Shown piece by piece: positions 24,501-27,500 of a stretch of DNA of 52,541 nucleotides. The notes below the pieces were generated by a model that did not search any database, had not been told where the DNA came from, and saw nothing but the letters and a program-made list of their open reading frames with translations. This DNA is from Planctomycetota bacterium (lineage in GTDB: Bacteria; Planctomycetota; Planctomycetia; Pirellulales; Pirellulaceae): assembly GCA_024277285.1 (NCBI GenBank), contig JAJRVM010000099.1, forward strand, positions 1-52,541. Direction: 5' to 3'. The translations under genes were made by a program, and so were the position numbers. Numbering within the stretch: the stretch's first letter is position 1; each line of letters opens with the position of its first letter.

Positions 24501-27500
24501 GGGAGTTTCCGTAATCTCGCGAGGCAATATTCCACGCGGTCGAACCAGTGGATCCGCGCGCCGCGGTTCGCCCGCCAAGCTGAAATCACCCAGTAAATTA
24601 CTTACGAAGTCCGGGACTTCAATCGCGTTGATCACGGATTCGCCAAATCGGATTGCGTTCTCGGCTAGGGCACCGAGTGTGTAGTCCGGGGCTCCGTCGC
24701 TGTCAATGTCCGGGTTCGCCAGGACGAAGTCGCTGAAGGCCCAGTCGAGTTCGCTGCCGCTCAAGTCCAGTTTCAACGTGGTCCGCCCACGAATAATGAA
24801 CGGGTCGCCACCGTGAGCTTGGTTGGGCAATTGGCGATCGATATCGACATAGTCGAGAAATCCGAGGATAACGTCTCCGTACAGATCGGCGTCGATCGCC
24901 TCGAGTGTCGGAACGACGCGGCCAACATTGCCTGCCGCAAACTCGTCGACCAGCGCGTCGAGGTCATCTTGCCGTATGCGCCCGTCACTGCCACGGTCCA
25001 GGTCGCTGAGGTCCAGGTAGGGAGTTGCCGTCAACGTTGCACCCGCTCCCACACCAAAGGTCTGAAAAGCCACTCCGCTCGCTTCACCGGTTCCCGTTAG
25101 ATCGACGGCGACGCGCGAGCCGAGCACATCGAGGTACCAACCGCTGCCGTCCCAGCCGACCAAGAGCGAGATGTCGGGTTGGGCGGTAATGCCGACGCGA
25201 CCCGCGATTTCGAATTGCTCGAAGCTGCCAATCCCCGCAAAGTTGAACGGCCATTCTGCGTTGAAGTTGCCGAGCCCGGCGTCGCTGAGTGTCACGCGAA
25301 ACTGCAGCAGGTCGTCACCTCCGGCGTTGTTTCCGAGTAAGATTTCACGGATGGTCTCTTCGGTGGGAATGGAAATGCCGGAGGTCTGCGCCAATTTGTC
25401 GAAGAAGACAAAGTAGCCGTCCGCTTCGTTTTGCGGGGGCACGGCGGGATCGTCGTTCAAGGGCACGAGCAACTCGGCGGCGTTGACGGCGTCGATCATC
25501 CCCGCGCCCGATTGCGGATCGTTTGCTCCGGATCCAATTGCGGTTGCGGAGAGCTTCAGCGCGCTCATGAGTTCTTGTCGAGTTGCATCGGGAGCGACGC
25601 CCTTCAGGAGCGCGGCGACGGCGGCTGCATGCGCTGCGGCGGCGGCAGTGCCGCGAAACGATTGCAAGAACGTCGTCCCCAGTCCCGATGTTTCCACACC
25701 TGCGGGCCCGACGATGTCCGGTCGGCGCCCCGCCGCGCTGCCGGGACTGCTGTAGGGTGCGGCTTGCCCCAATGCGTTGATCTCGGCCGCACCGACCACC
25801 AGCACTTCGTCCAATAACGCGGCACCCAACAAGGCGGGGCCTTGATTCTGGCTGAACTGAACATCGCCCAGACCGATCAGCTGGAACTCCGTCGTGCCAT
25901 CATTGGTTGGCCCTTCGGTTGGCACGCCACCTCCCAATAACTCAATGAACAATTCGACGGTCACCGGGGTCGTGCTGTGATTGGCGAGCGTAAAACTGTC
26001 AACCGTTCCCGGGATGTCCGCTGCCCTGACGGCGGTCGACTCGAGCGGGAAGCCAAGTCGACTTAGTACAACACTTTCCGGCAATGCGGTTGCGCCACCT
26101 ACGACGCGCGCGTCTTGAGAATAGAGTGGCTGGTCTGTTTGCACGATGAAGCGTGCCGTCGTTTGGGGCGCGATTGTCACCGCAAGGGTCGTTACCGGTT
26201 CGGACGTCGTACCGCCGAATTGGTGTAGCTGTCGCGTTGACGAATCACCGTCGAGCGTGGTCGCGACGAACTCGAGCTCTCCTCGGTAGGAACGTCCACC
26301 ATCGTTGCCCGCCGCTTGTACGAACAACACATCGCGCGCGGCAAGCTGATCGCGGATATAGGCGGAAAGTGCGGTGGGCGCGAAGAGCGAGTCCGCATAG
26401 TCAACGACGTCGGAGACCACGATGTCGACTTGCTGGGATTCGAGCAGCCAGTAAAGCGCTTCGAAAAGTGAATCGGTGTCGGGTGCGGCAGCAAATAGCA
26501 ACGGTGCGTCGGGAGCCATGTCGTGGATCACTTCCAGCATCGCGGTTCCGTTGCCAGCATACTCGTTGTCATCGCGCAAGGTCGTTAAGTCGGTCGGTAA
26601 ATCACCGCTAAGCATCGCTGCGGGCAAGCCGGCTGCACCTGTCGAGATGACGCCAATCTTGATGCCGCTGCCGCTTACGCTGCGGTCGGCTCTGACCTGG
26701 TCCGCTCCTATCAGCGCGTCACCTTCGGTGCCGAACAAGCCCATTCCACCCGTGGGACTGTTCGTTTCCATGAAGAGCCCCTGCACGAGGCCGAACAGGT
26801 CGCTCATCCACGACGCGTTGGGAGACGCCAATGCGGTGACATTCGGGCCAAACAACGGCAGGGCGGTGCGGGTCGGCACGACGTCCGTAATCAAGGGTAA
26901 GGACAACGCGTCGAACTGGTCGGTCAATTCCCGACCGAGTAGCACATCGAGTGCGCTACCTAACATGGAAACCCCTGCCTGCAGCCAGTCGTCGGCTGCG
27001 GGGAAGTTGACCACCGATGACTGTTCCTGCAGTTCGCATGTCTCGTTGAGGCACGTCGTGCTGATGATCCAGGTGCCGGTGTATTGAAGTCCAGTTGGGT
27101 TCAAAGTATGCGTGATAGTCAGCTCTGTTTCCCCAGATGACGTGACCGCAAAGATCGACGCGGGATCGCCCGTGAAGTCGTTGATACGCATCTTGCCAGA
27201 GTTGCGCGTTAACGTGACAACAATGGGGTCTTCGGGGACGGTCGTTAGCTCACCGTTGACGTCGATGGTCAGCCCACCGTAAGGCAGTGGTACATCGTCA
27301 TGGCGGACCGTGCCCTCGCCTTCGACCGACAGTCCGAATTGCGATCGGTCACCGATGTAGAAGCCTGTTGTATCAACACCCATCGTGAGTTGCGTGGTGG
27401 CGAGCAAACTGTTCCAAGTTGCCGTCCCGGTCAACTCGACCGCTGCTGGTAAATTTGACAGAGTGGCAAACACATCACTGGAGAGAGAGGCGGTCTTTAG

